64,000 nt of DNA from NCBI RefSeq assembly GCF_026340095.1, contig NZ_JAPEPO010000001.1, positions 4,731,501 to 4,795,500 on the forward strand, read 5' to 3'. Each line of letters opens with the position of its first letter. Within the stretch, counting starts at the first letter, position 1. The position numbers and the translations under genes are program-made. This stretch comes from Streptomyces sp. NBC_01446 (lineage in GTDB: Bacteria; Actinomycetota; Actinomycetes; Streptomycetales; Streptomycetaceae). The notes below the pieces were generated by a model that was not told the DNA's origin, searched no databases, and saw nothing but the letters and a program-made list of their open reading frames with translations. This document shows, one piece after another, positions 25,596 to 33,514 of this stretch.

Positions 25596-26276
25596 ATGCT
25601 GTTTTCCAGCAAGGGCAAGCACCGCCGCCCGTCCAAGGCCGTCCGTGTCGCCACGCTCGCCGGTGTCGCCGGTGCCGCTGTCGCCGTCCCGCTGATGGGT
25701 GCCACCGGAGCCTCCGCCGCCACCGCCTCCGAGTGGGACGCGGTCGCGCAGTGCGAGGCCGGCGGCAACTGGTCGATCAACACGGGCAACGGCTACTACG
25801 GCGGCCTCCAGTTCTCCTCGTCCACCTGGGCCGCGTACGGCGGCACCGCCTACGCCTCCACCGCCGACAAGGCCTCCAAGGCGCAGCAGATAGCCGTCGC
25901 CGAGAAGGTCCTGGCCAGCCAGGGCAAGGGCGCCTGGCCGAGCTGCGGCGTGGGCCTGTCCGCCGCCTCGACCGGCTCCGCCCCGGCCGCCACCCCGAAG
26001 CCGGAGCGCAAGGCCGAGCAGCCGACCACCCGCAGCCAGGAGCGCACGGCGCCTGCCGCCCCGAAGCAGGAGTCGAAGAAGACCGTCGAGACCCCGGCCG
26101 GCAAGAAGGTCGAGAAGGGTGACGGCGAGTACAAGGTGAAGGCCGGCGACACCCTCAGCACCATCGCCGAGGCGCACCACACCAAGGGCGGCTGGGCGAA
26201 GCTCTTCAAGCTGAACAAGGACATCGTCGAGGACGCCGACCTGATCTACCCGGGCCAGCAGCTCCACCTCAAGTGA
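25596..26276 (+). CDS. rpfA: Resuscitation-promoting factor RpfA-like muralytic enzyme with LysM
   Basis: 226 residues; ATG preceded by GAGGGG. The signal peptide ends near TGASA. The Rpf catalytic domain follows (about residues 40-115; WDAVAQCEAGGNW with the catalytic Glu, NGYYGGLQF, QQIAVAEKVL), then a Lys/Pro/Glu linker and a C-terminal LysM domain (YKVKAGDTLSTIAE ... LIYPGQQLHLK). It is a secreted peptidoglycan hydrolase involved in germination and exit from dormancy. It is expressed from a c-di-AMP riboswitch leader, tying cell-wall remodelling to the second messenger. It is followed by a strong terminator, so it is monocistronic. Confidence 0.95.
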   Translation: MLFSSKGKHRRPSKAVRVATLAGVAGAAVAVPLMGATGASAATASEWDAVAQCEAGGNWSINTGNGYYGGLQFSSSTWAAYGGTAYASTADKASKAQQIAVAEKVLASQGKGAWPSCGVGLSAASTGSAPAATPKPERKAEQPTTRSQERTAPAAPKQESKKTVETPAGKKVEKGDGEYKVKAGDTLSTIAEAHHTKGGWAKLFKLNKDIVEDADLIYPGQQLHLK

Positions 26277-26357
26277 GTAATAGAGGAGAGCGGCAGCCCT
26301 CAGGCCGCTCGGGTACCGGCTTTCGGCGGACGGCCGGTACCACGCCCCCCAAGGACT

Positions 26358-26404
26358 CCCCGCCCCGGGTGCGCATTCCCCCGTCGCACCCGGGGCGGGG
26401 TTTT
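26358..26404 (+). terminator. Intrinsic terminator of rpfA
   Basis: Perfect 16-bp GC-rich stem (26358-26373 with 26385-26400), 11-nt loop, then TTTT at 26401-26404. One of the clearest Rho-independent terminators in the window. Confidence 0.93.
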
Positions 26405-26594
26405 GGTGCGTGAGGGGTCCTGGGCTTTCGTCCGTTGTCGGCCGCGGCTTTTTGTTCCGTTCGGAAACAATTCGCTCTCGGTTTGTCCACGGGCCGGTCG
26501 GTCGGCCGGTTTGAGCCCCGGAGCCGGTTAGGCTCAGGTGTTGCCGGACCATGCGGCCCGGCGTAGTTGCGTCACATCCCAGAAGGAGATGCTC

Positions 26595-27875
26595 GTGCCG
26601 TCCATCGACGTCGTCGTAGCCCGGGAAATCCTGGACTCCCGAGGCAACCCCACGGTCGAGGTCGAGGTCGGCCTCGACGACGGCAGCACCGGTCGTGCCG
26701 CTGTCCCGTCCGGTGCGTCCACCGGCGCGTTCGAGGCCATCGAACTCCGCGACGGTGACCCGAACCGCTACCAGGGCAAGGGTGTCGAGAAGGCCGTCCT
26801 CGCCGTCATCGAGCAGATCGGCCCGGAGCTCGTCGGCTACGACGCCACCGAGCAGCGCCTGATCGACCAGGCCATGTTCGACCTGGACGCCACCGACAAC
26901 AAGGGCTCGCTCGGCGCCAACGCCATCCTCGGCGTCTCCCTCGCCGTCGCGCACGCCGCCTCCGAGGCCAGCGACCTGCCGCTGTTCCGCTACCTCGGCG
27001 GTCCGAACGCGCACCTGCTGCCCGTCCCGATGATGAACATCCTCAACGGTGGGTCGCACGCCGACTCCAACGTCGACATCCAGGAGTTCATGATCGCGCC
27101 GATCGGCGCGGAGTCCTTCTCCGAGGCCCTTCGCTGGGGCGCCGAGGTCTACCACACCCTCAAGAAGGTGCTGAAGACCAAGGGTCTGTCCACCGGCCTG
27201 GGCGACGAGGGCGGCTTCGCCCCGAACCTCGGCTCGAACCGCGAGGCCCTCGACCTCATCGTCGAGGCCATCAAGCAGGCCGGTTACGTCCCCGGCGAGC
27301 AGATCGCGCTCGCGCTCGACGTCGCCGCGTCCGAGTTCTACAAGGACGGCAAGTACGAGTTCGAGGGCAAGTCCCGCTCGGCCGCCGAGATGACCGAGTA
27401 CTACGAGGAGCTCGTCTCCGCGTACCCGCTGGTCTCCATCGAGGACCCGCTGTACGAGGACGACTGGGCCGGCTGGAACGTCATCACCGAGAAGCTGGGC
27501 GACAAGGTCCAGATCGTCGGCGACGACCTCTTCGTCACCAACCCCGAGCGCCTCGCCCGCGGCATCGAGGAGGGCTCCGCCAACGCCCTGCTCGTCAAGG
27601 TCAACCAGATCGGTTCGCTGACCGAGACCCTGGACGCCGTCGAGATGGCCCAGCGCAACGGCTTCAAGTGCATGATGTCCCACCGCTCCGGCGAGACCGA
27701 GGACGTCACCATCGCCGACCTCGCCGTCGCGGTGAACTGCGGCCAGATCAAGACCGGCGCCCCGGCCCGCTCGGACCGCGTCGCCAAGTACAACCAGCTC
27801 CTGCGCATCGAGGAGATCCTCGACGACGCCGCGGTCTACGCCGGCCGCAGCGCTTTTCCCCGCTTCAAGGGCTGA
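26595..27875 (+). CDS. eno: Enolase
   Basis: 426 residues from a GTG with AAGGAG 7 bases upstream. Converts 2-phosphoglycerate to phosphoenolpyruvate in glycolysis. Family signatures visible: AREILDSRGNPTVEVEV at the N-terminus, GAMNILNGG-type segment (MMNILNGGSHADSN), acid/base and metal residues in GDEGGFAPNL, SIEDPLYEDDW, GDDLFVTN, the catalytic Lys region LLVKVNQIGSLTET and C-terminal SHRSGETED. Length is normal. It is followed by ftsB-like, DUF501 and ppx genes on the same strand, a conserved actinobacterial neighbourhood. Confidence 0.98.
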   Translation: MPSIDVVVAREILDSRGNPTVEVEVGLDDGSTGRAAVPSGASTGAFEAIELRDGDPNRYQGKGVEKAVLAVIEQIGPELVGYDATEQRLIDQAMFDLDATDNKGSLGANAILGVSLAVAHAASEASDLPLFRYLGGPNAHLLPVPMMNILNGGSHADSNVDIQEFMIAPIGAESFSEALRWGAEVYHTLKKVLKTKGLSTGLGDEGGFAPNLGSNREALDLIVEAIKQAGYVPGEQIALALDVAASEFYKDGKYEFEGKSRSAAEMTEYYEELVSAYPLVSIEDPLYEDDWAGWNVITEKLGDKVQIVGDDLFVTNPERLARGIEEGSANALLVKVNQIGSLTETLDAVEMAQRNGFKCMMSHRSGETEDVTIADLAVAVNCGQIKTGAPARSDRVAKYNQLLRIEEILDDAAVYAGRSAFPRFKG

Positions 27876-27978
27876 GCACGCCCTTAGGGCACTGCCTTAG
27901 GAAGCGTCGTACGTACGTCCCCGCACCCGGTCCCGTACCGTGTGCGGGGACGTACGCACGTAAAGGGGAGGCGCGAAC

Positions 27979-28467
27979 ATGGCCGGGAGAGTCCGGGACA
28001 GGGACCGTGACCGGTTCTCCACCGCGACCCGGCTGCGTCTGCTCGGCGAGCAGACCGCCGAGCGCGTCTACCGCTCCCAGACCAGACGCCAGGCCCGCCG
28101 CTCCCGCCTCACCGGCCGGGCGGCACTCCTGGCCCTCGTCCTGTGCACCCTGGTCGTCGCGCTCGCCTACCCCATAAGGCAGTACGTCTCCCAGCGCGGG
28201 GAGATCGCCGACCTTCAGCGCCGGCAGCAGGAGGCCCAGAGCAGGGTCGACAGGCTGCGTGACGAGAAGGCACGCTGGCAGGACGACTCGTACGCCGAGC
28301 AGCGGATCCGCGACCGGCTCCACCTGGTGATGCCGGGCGAGACCGGCTACGTCGCGCGTGACCCCGACGCGGCGAAGCGCACCCGCTCCGAGGGGGACGC
28401 GAAGGGCCGGCCCTGGTACTCGAACGTCTGGGACGGCGTCGACAAGGCCGACCGCCCCGACGACTGA
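27979..28467 (+). CDS. FtsB/DivIC-family septum formation protein
   Basis: 162 residues, ATG with GGGGAGG upstream. A basic cytoplasmic N-terminus is followed by one transmembrane helix (LTGRAALLALVLCTLVVALAY, split about residues 45-65), then a coiled coil (GEIADLQRRQQEAQSRVDRLRDE, residues ~73-95) and a QQRIRDRLH-like region ending PGETGYV, the build of FtsB/DivIC. These proteins link FtsL and FtsQ in the divisome at the septum. The tail of about 45 residues is extra. Location next to eno is standard in actinobacteria. Confidence 0.88.
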   Translation: MAGRVRDRDRDRFSTATRLRLLGEQTAERVYRSQTRRQARRSRLTGRAALLALVLCTLVVALAYPIRQYVSQRGEIADLQRRQQEAQSRVDRLRDEKARWQDDSYAEQRIRDRLHLVMPGETGYVARDPDAAKRTRSEGDAKGRPWYSNVWDGVDKADRPDD

Positions 28468-28549
28468 CCCGCCCTCACCGAAGCCCGAAGCCCCGAACCC
28501 CGAACCCGCAGTACCCCCACCGAAGTTCACTGAAGGAAAGCCCCCAGGC

Positions 28550-29080
28550 ATGGACACGCCCCCGCCCCAGACCGAGCCGACCGCGCCCACGGATGCCGAC
28601 ATCCAGGCGTTCAAGGAGCAGCTCGGCCGCCCGCCGCGCGGCCTGCGGGCCATCGCGCACCGCTGCCCGTGCGGCAACCCGGACGTGGTCGAGACGGCGC
28701 CGCGCCTCGAGGACGGCACGCCCTTCCCGACGACGTACTACCTCACGTGCCCGCGCGCCGCGTCCGCGATCGGCACGTTGGAGGCGAACGGCGTCATGAA
28801 GGAGATGACGGAGCGCCTTCAGACGGATCCGGAGCTCGCGGACGCGTACCGCAAGGCGCACGAGGACTACATCGCGCGCCGCGACGCCATCGAGGTCCTC
28901 GAGGGCTTCCCGAGCGCGGGCGGCATGCCGGACCGGGTGAAGTGCCTGCACGTCCTGGTCGGCCACTCCCTGGCCGCGGGCCCGGGCGTGAACCCGCTCG
29001 GCGACGAGGCCATCGCGATGCTGCCCGAGTGGTGGGCGAAGGGTCCCTGCGTGTCGGCCGCGCCCGAGGAGAGCGAGTGA
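28550..29080 (+). CDS. DUF501 domain protein
   Basis: 176 residues; ATG preceded by GAAGGAAAG. The body from QAFKEQLGRPPRGLRAIAHRCPCG to GHSLAAGPGVNPLGDEA is the DUF501 family, with conserved cysteines in RCPCGNP and YLTCPRA and a second Cys/His set in VKCLHVLVGHSLA. Function unknown; the Cys/His pattern could bind a metal. It sits between ftsB and ppx with a GTGA overlap into ppx, an order preserved across Actinobacteria, so a link to cell-wall division or phosphate metabolism is possible but unproven. Confidence 0.88.
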   Translation: MDTPPPQTEPTAPTDADIQAFKEQLGRPPRGLRAIAHRCPCGNPDVVETAPRLEDGTPFPTTYYLTCPRAASAIGTLEANGVMKEMTERLQTDPELADAYRKAHEDYIARRDAIEVLEGFPSAGGMPDRVKCLHVLVGHSLAAGPGVNPLGDEAIAMLPEWWAKGPCVSAAPEESE

Positions 29081-30021
29081 CCAGGGTCGCCGCCGTCGAC
29101 TGCGGCACGAACTCGATCCGGCTGCTCGTCGCCGACGCCGACCCCGCCACGGGTGAACTCGTCGAACGGGACCGCCGCATGACGATCGTGCGGCTCGGGC
29201 AGGGCGTGGACCGCACGGGACGCCTCGCGCCCGAGGCGCTGGAGCGCACCTTCGCGGCCTGCCGCGAGTACGCCGAGGTCATCAAGGCGCACGGCGCCGA
29301 GAAGATCCGGTTCGTGGCCACGTCCGCGTCCCGCGACGCCGAGAACCGGGACGACTTCGTGCGCGGGGTCATGGACATCCTGGGCGTCGAGCCCGAGGTC
29401 ATCACCGGTGACCAGGAGGCCGAGTTCTCCTTCACCGGCGCGACGAAGGAGCTGACGGGCCGGGCCGACCTCGACAAGCCCTACCTGGTCGTGGACATCG
29501 GTGGCGGCTCGACGGAGTTCGTCGTCGGCGAGGACACGGTTGTGGCCGCGCGCTCCGTCGACATCGGCTGCGTCCGTATGACGGAGCGCCACCTCATGGG
29601 GGAGGACGGCCAGGTCACCGACCCGCCGACGCCCGCGCAGATCGAGGCCATCCGCGAGGACATCGTCGAGGCCCTCGACCTGGTGACGCAGACCGTCCCG
29701 CTGACCGCGGCCCGCACCCTCGTGGGTCTCGCCGGTTCCGTGACGACGGTCGCCGCGCTCGCGCTCGGCCTGACCGAGTACGACTCGGTGGCCATCCACC
29801 ACTCCCGTATCTCCTACGAGCGCGTCGCCGAGCTCACGGACTGGCTGATGGCATCCACGCACGACCAGCGCTCCCTGAACCCGGTCATCCACCCGGGCCG
29901 CGTCGACGTCATCGCCTCCGGCGCGCTGGTGCTGCGTCTGATCATGGAGTGGATCGGCGCCAAGGAGGTCGTGGTAAGCGAGCACGACATCCTCGATGGG
30001 ATCGCCTGGTCGATCGCCTAG
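29077..30021 (+). CDS. ppx: Exopolyphosphatase / guanosine pentaphosphate phosphohydrolase (Ppx/GppA)
   Basis: 314 residues, GTG start overlapping the DUF501 stop. Actin-like ATPase fold: phosphate-1 loop AAVDCGTNSIRLLVAD, catalytic Glu region GDQEAEFSFTG, phosphate-2 loop VVDIGGGSTEFV and adenosine-type motif GLAGSVTTVAAL. It releases Pi from polyphosphate or converts pppGpp to ppGpp. The short single-domain form (about 310 residues) is typical of actinobacterial Ppx1/2. The SCO/mycobacterial order eno-ftsB-DUF501-ppx is kept. Confidence 0.93.
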   Translation: MTRVAAVDCGTNSIRLLVADADPATGELVERDRRMTIVRLGQGVDRTGRLAPEALERTFAACREYAEVIKAHGAEKIRFVATSASRDAENRDDFVRGVMDILGVEPEVITGDQEAEFSFTGATKELTGRADLDKPYLVVDIGGGSTEFVVGEDTVVAARSVDIGCVRMTERHLMGEDGQVTDPPTPAQIEAIREDIVEALDLVTQTVPLTAARTLVGLAGSVTTVAALALGLTEYDSVAIHHSRISYERVAELTDWLMASTHDQRSLNPVIHPGRVDVIASGALVLRLIMEWIGAKEVVVSEHDILDGIAWSIA

Positions 30022-30530
30022 CCCGTTCCCGGCCTGTTCCCGGTCCGATCCAGGCCTTTTCCTGACCCCTTCCCGACCTCTTCCTAGCCCCCCTTCTGAC
30101 CTGCCGGTACCACCCGTGGCCGACTCCCCTGAGCGCTCAGGGCGTCGTCTGAGCACGGTCGAGGAGGGGGGCGACACGCTGCGGCGACACCCCGTCGGGA
30201 AAGTTCGTGAAGTTCTTCACAAGGAATTCGGCCTCATGGGGCAAAGTTCCGGGCCAGATGGCCCGCGGGAGGGGGTCTTCGGGCTCTGGCGGCTGCCGTG
30301 CGGGGCGTTCCAGGCTTGTTGCGGGCGGATGAACCGGATGAGTGGTCCACCCCCGCCGGATGCCCGGAGCGGCAGCTCAAGAGGGGTAAGAAACGACCGG
30401 GGGGATACCGTGGTTCCCCGCCAGGACCATGACCTGGGTCACGTGAGCGGCGCAGTGTAGCAGAGGCCCCGCCTGTGCTTGTGAAGGGGCGCACGAGCGA
30501 CCCCCTCCGGACGGGTGGATACTCGATGGC
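30022..30530. promoter_or_regulatory. 509-bp intergenic leader of ndh
   Basis: No convincing gene. The first ~90 bases are a pyrimidine-rich degenerate repeat (TTCCCGGCC, TTTTCCTGACC, TTCCCGACC types). A Rex-like operator lies at 30205-30222. A GATACT hexamer (30518-30523) stands 8 bases before the ndh ATG, which has no Shine-Dalgarno, compatible with a proximal promoter giving a leaderless transcript. Confidence 0.5.
30205..30222. promoter_or_regulatory. Rex (NADH/NAD+ redox) operator-like site
   Basis: TCGTGAA-GTTC-TTCACAA matches the Streptomyces Rex operator TTGTGAA-N4-TTCACAA at 13 of 14 arm positions. Rex is a redox repressor released by high NADH. The site lies 309 bases before the type II NADH dehydrogenase gene, so it would act at a distal promoter. 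Confidence 0.75.
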
Positions 30531-31925
30531 ATGAGCACCACGGAGCGTCCCAGGATCCTCGTAGTAGGCGGTGGGTACGTAGGCCTGTACGCAGCACGAC
30601 GCATTCTCAAGAAGATGCGTTATGCGGAAGCGACCGTCACGGTCGTGGACCCGCGCTCGTACATGACTTACCAGCCCTTCCTCCCCGAAACCGCCGCCGG
30701 CAGCATCTCGCCGCGCAACGTCGTCGTCCCGCTGCGACGCGCTGTGCCGGGAGCCGAGATTCTCACCGGCCGGGTCACCACCATCGACCAGGACCGCAAG
30801 GTCGCCACGGTCGCCCCGCTCGTCGGCGAGGCGTACGAGGTTCCCTTCGACTACCTGGTGATCGCGCTCGGCGCGGTCTCCCGCACCTTCCCGACGCCGG
30901 GCCTCGCCGAGGTCGGCATTGGTATGAAGGGTGTCGAGGAGGCCATCGGCCTGCGCAACCACGTGCTCGAGCAGCTCGACAAGGCCGAGTCCACGAACGA
31001 CGAGGAGATCCGCCGCAAGGCGCTCACCTTCGTGTTCGTCGGCGGTGGCTTCGCGGGTGCCGAGACGATCGGTGAGGTCGAGGACCTGGCGCGCGACGCG
31101 GCCAAGTTCTACAAGAACGTGAAGCGCGAGGACATGCGCTTCGTGCTCGTCGACGCCGCCGACAAGGTGCTGCCCGAGGTCGGGCCCGAGCTCGGCCAGT
31201 ACGGCAAGAAGCACCTGGAGTCCCGCGGTATCGAGATCTACCTCGGTACCACGATGCCGTCCTGCGTCGACGGTCACGTCGTGCTCAGCAACGGTCTCGA
31301 GGTCGACTCCAACACCGTCGTGTGGACCGCCGGCGTCAAGCCGAACCCGGCCCTCGCGCGCTTCGGTCTCCCGCTCGGCCCCCGCGGCCACGTGGACACC
31401 CAGGCCACCCTCCAGGTGCAGGGCACCGACTACATCTGGGCCGCGGGCGACAACGCCCAGGTCCCGGACCTGGTCGGCCGCAAGGCGGGCAACCCGAACG
31501 CCTGGTGCCCGCCGAACGCGCAGCACGCCATGCGCCAGGCCAAGGTTCTCGGCGACAACGTGATCTCCGGTATGCGGGGCTTCCCGCAGAAGGAGTACAG
31601 CCACGCCAACAAGGGCGCGGTCGCGGGTCTCGGCCTGCACAAGGGCGTCGCGATGATCGTCATGGGCAAGATGAAGATCAAGCTCAAGGGCCGTCTCGCC
31701 TGGTACATGCACCGTGGCTACCACGGCATGGCCATGCCGACGTACAACCGCAAGATCCGTGTGATCGCCGAGTGGACGATCAACATGTTCCAGAAGCGCG
31801 ACATCACCGCGCTCGGCGCTCTCGAGTCTCCCCGCGAGGAGTTCTACGAGGCCGCCAAGCCGGCGCCGGCCCCCGCCGCCAAGGCGGAGGAGAAGAAGGT
31901 CGAGGAGAAGGCCAAGGCCTCCTGA
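30531..31925 (+). CDS. ndh: Type II NADH dehydrogenase (NDH-2)
   Basis: 464 residues. A single-subunit, non-proton-pumping flavoprotein that oxidises NADH and reduces menaquinone at the inner face of the membrane. Two Rossmann folds: FAD-binding VVGGGYVGLYAARR (about 11-24) and NADH-binding FVFVGGGFAGAETIGEVEDL. FAD second site WAAGDNAQVPD. The C-terminal region with KGRLAWYMHRGYHG supplies the membrane-binding amphipathic part, and the tail is Lys/Ala/Glu rich. Length is normal for actinobacterial NDH-2. Upstream Rex-like site suggests redox control. Confidence 0.95.
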   Translation: MSTTERPRILVVGGGYVGLYAARRILKKMRYAEATVTVVDPRSYMTYQPFLPETAAGSISPRNVVVPLRRAVPGAEILTGRVTTIDQDRKVATVAPLVGEAYEVPFDYLVIALGAVSRTFPTPGLAEVGIGMKGVEEAIGLRNHVLEQLDKAESTNDEEIRRKALTFVFVGGGFAGAETIGEVEDLARDAAKFYKNVKREDMRFVLVDAADKVLPEVGPELGQYGKKHLESRGIEIYLGTTMPSCVDGHVVLSNGLEVDSNTVVWTAGVKPNPALARFGLPLGPRGHVDTQATLQVQGTDYIWAAGDNAQVPDLVGRKAGNPNAWCPPNAQHAMRQAKVLGDNVISGMRGFPQKEYSHANKGAVAGLGLHKGVAMIVMGKMKIKLKGRLAWYMHRGYHGMAMPTYNRKIRVIAEWTINMFQKRDITALGALESPREEFYEAAKPAPAPAAKAEEKKVEEKAKAS

Positions 31926-31947
31926 CCCCGGTCCAGTAACACCCCTG

Positions 31948-31985
31948 AAGGGGCGCTCGCCATCCGTGGTGCGAGCGCCCCTTCG
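31948..31985 (+). terminator. Hairpin terminator after ndh
   Basis: Perfect 14-bp stem (31948-31961 with 31972-31985) and 10-nt loop, 23 bases after the ndh stop; no long T-run. Confidence 0.8.
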
Positions 31986-32028
31986 GCGTTCCCGGATCCG
32001 CCCCGGCCGGTGCTCCGGGCCGCCGATA

Positions 32029-32049
32029 TACATGGCGGCTACATGTATT
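32029..32049. promoter_or_regulatory. AT-rich inverted repeat upstream of the CFA synthase gene
   Basis: ATACATG (32029-32035) and CATGTAT (32043-32049), perfect 7-bp arms with 7-nt spacer, in an unusually AT-rich patch about 105 bases before the start codon. Candidate operator overlapping the promoter; regulator unknown. Confidence 0.55.
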
Positions 32050-32152
32050 TTGCCGATCCGTAACGCAGTAACGGGACTGCGAGAGCGCCCCGTTGGTGTT
32101 TACGTGGTGTTGGACGATTCCGGGATCGTCCCCCATTACGGAGGTGTGCGCC

Positions 32153-33451
32153 ATGCAGGACGCCGCACAGCGGCTGAAGAACCTCGCCGAGCAGCTACTC
32201 GGAGTACCGCTTCCCGTAAGGCTTCGCGCCTGGGACGGTTCGGAGGCCGGGCCGCCCGCCGGACCCACTCTCGTCGTACGCAACCGCCGCGCCCTGCGCC
32301 GCATGTTGTGGAAGCCGGGAGAACTCGGCCTGGCCCGCGCCTGGGTGGCCGGCGACCTCGACGTGGAGGGCGATCTGTACGACGCCCTCGGCCGGATGGC
32401 CGGGCTCATCTGGGAGCGCCCCGAGGAGGACGGCAGGAGCCTCGTCGAGGCCCTGAAGGAGCCCAGGGTCAGGGCCGCCGTCGCCGAGCTGGTCAAGCTC
32501 GCCGCGCCCTTCCTGCCGCCCGCGCCGCCGGGCGAGGAGATGCGCAGGCGCGGCCGCCTGCATCTGCACACCAAGGGCAGCGACCGACGGGCCATCAGCC
32601 ACCACTACGACGTCGGCAACGACTTCTACGAGTTGGTCCTCGGCCCCTCGATGGTCTACTCGTGCGCGTACTGGGACTCGCCGGACGGAACCCTCGAGGA
32701 CGCCCAGCGCGACAAGCTCGAACTCGTCTCCCGCAAGCTCGGCCTGGCGCCCGGTCAGCGCCTGCTCGACGTCGGCTGCGGCTGGGGCTCCATGGCCATC
32801 CACGCCGCCCGCGAGTACGGCGTCAGCGTCGTCGGCGTCACCCTCTCGCAGGAGCAGGCCGCGTACGCCCGTAAGCGGGTGGCCGAGGAGGGGCTCACCG
32901 ACCGGGTGGAGATCCGGGTCCAGGACTACCGCGACGTGCGCGACGGCCCCTTCGACGCGATCTCGTCCATCGGCATGGCCGAACACGTCGGCTCCGAGCG
33001 GTACCTGGAGTACGCCGAGGCGCTCTACACCCTCCTCAAGCCGGGCGGCAGGCTCCTGAATCACCAGATCGGCCGACGCCCCCAGAAGGACGAGTCGACG
33101 TACGAGGTCGACGAGTTCATCGACGCGTACGTCTTCCCGGACGGGGAGCTCGCGCCGGTCGGCACGACCACCGGGCTCCTGGAACAGGCCGGGTTCGAGG
33201 TCAGGGACCTGGAGGCGATCCGGGAGCACTACGCGCTCACCCTGCGCCGCTGGGTGGCCAACCTGGAGGCGGGCTGGCCCGCGGCCGTGAAACTGACCAG
33301 CCCCGGCCGGGCCCGCATCTGGCGCCTCTACATGGCCGCGTCCGCACTGAGCTTCGAGCGCAACAAGATCGGCGTGAACCAGATCCTCGCCGTGAAGACA
33401 CCCCTCTCGGGCGAGCCTGGTACGCCCCTGAGGGCGCGTACCTGGAACTGA
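32153..33451 (+). CDS. Cyclopropane-fatty-acyl-phospholipid synthase-like methyltransferase
   Basis: 432 residues from the ATG at 32153 with GGAGGTG 6-12 bases upstream. Uses S-adenosylmethionine to methylate or cyclopropanate double bonds in membrane phospholipid acyl chains. The N-terminal ~150 residues are the lipid-binding CFAS cap (ending in HYDVGNDFYELVLGPSMVYSCAY). The SAM site is LLDVGCGWGSMAIHAA, followed by GVTLSQEQ and SIGMAEHVG, all CFAS signatures. The paralogous mycolic-acid methyltransferases lack the cap, so CFA synthase or a tuberculostearate-type enzyme is most likely. Product (cyclopropane versus branched chain) cannot be told from sequence. Confidence 0.9.
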   Translation: MQDAAQRLKNLAEQLLGVPLPVRLRAWDGSEAGPPAGPTLVVRNRRALRRMLWKPGELGLARAWVAGDLDVEGDLYDALGRMAGLIWERPEEDGRSLVEALKEPRVRAAVAELVKLAAPFLPPAPPGEEMRRRGRLHLHTKGSDRRAISHHYDVGNDFYELVLGPSMVYSCAYWDSPDGTLEDAQRDKLELVSRKLGLAPGQRLLDVGCGWGSMAIHAAREYGVSVVGVTLSQEQAAYARKRVAEEGLTDRVEIRVQDYRDVRDGPFDAISSIGMAEHVGSERYLEYAEALYTLLKPGGRLLNHQIGRRPQKDESTYEVDEFIDAYVFPDGELAPVGTTTGLLEQAGFEVRDLEAIREHYALTLRRWVANLEAGWPAAVKLTSPGRARIWRLYMAASALSFERNKIGVNQILAVKTPLSGEPGTPLRARTWN

Positions 33452-33460
33452 AGTCCCGTA

Positions 33461-33509
33461 CACACGGACGGGGCGCACCGGCCGGCTGCCGGTGCGCCCC
33501 GTCCGTGTG
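33461..33509. terminator. Bidirectional terminator hairpin
   Basis: 21-bp perfect stem (33461-33481 with 33489-33509), 7-nt loop, placed exactly between the convergent CFA synthase and ABC permease stops. Confidence 0.88.
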
Positions 33510-33514
33510 TCCCG

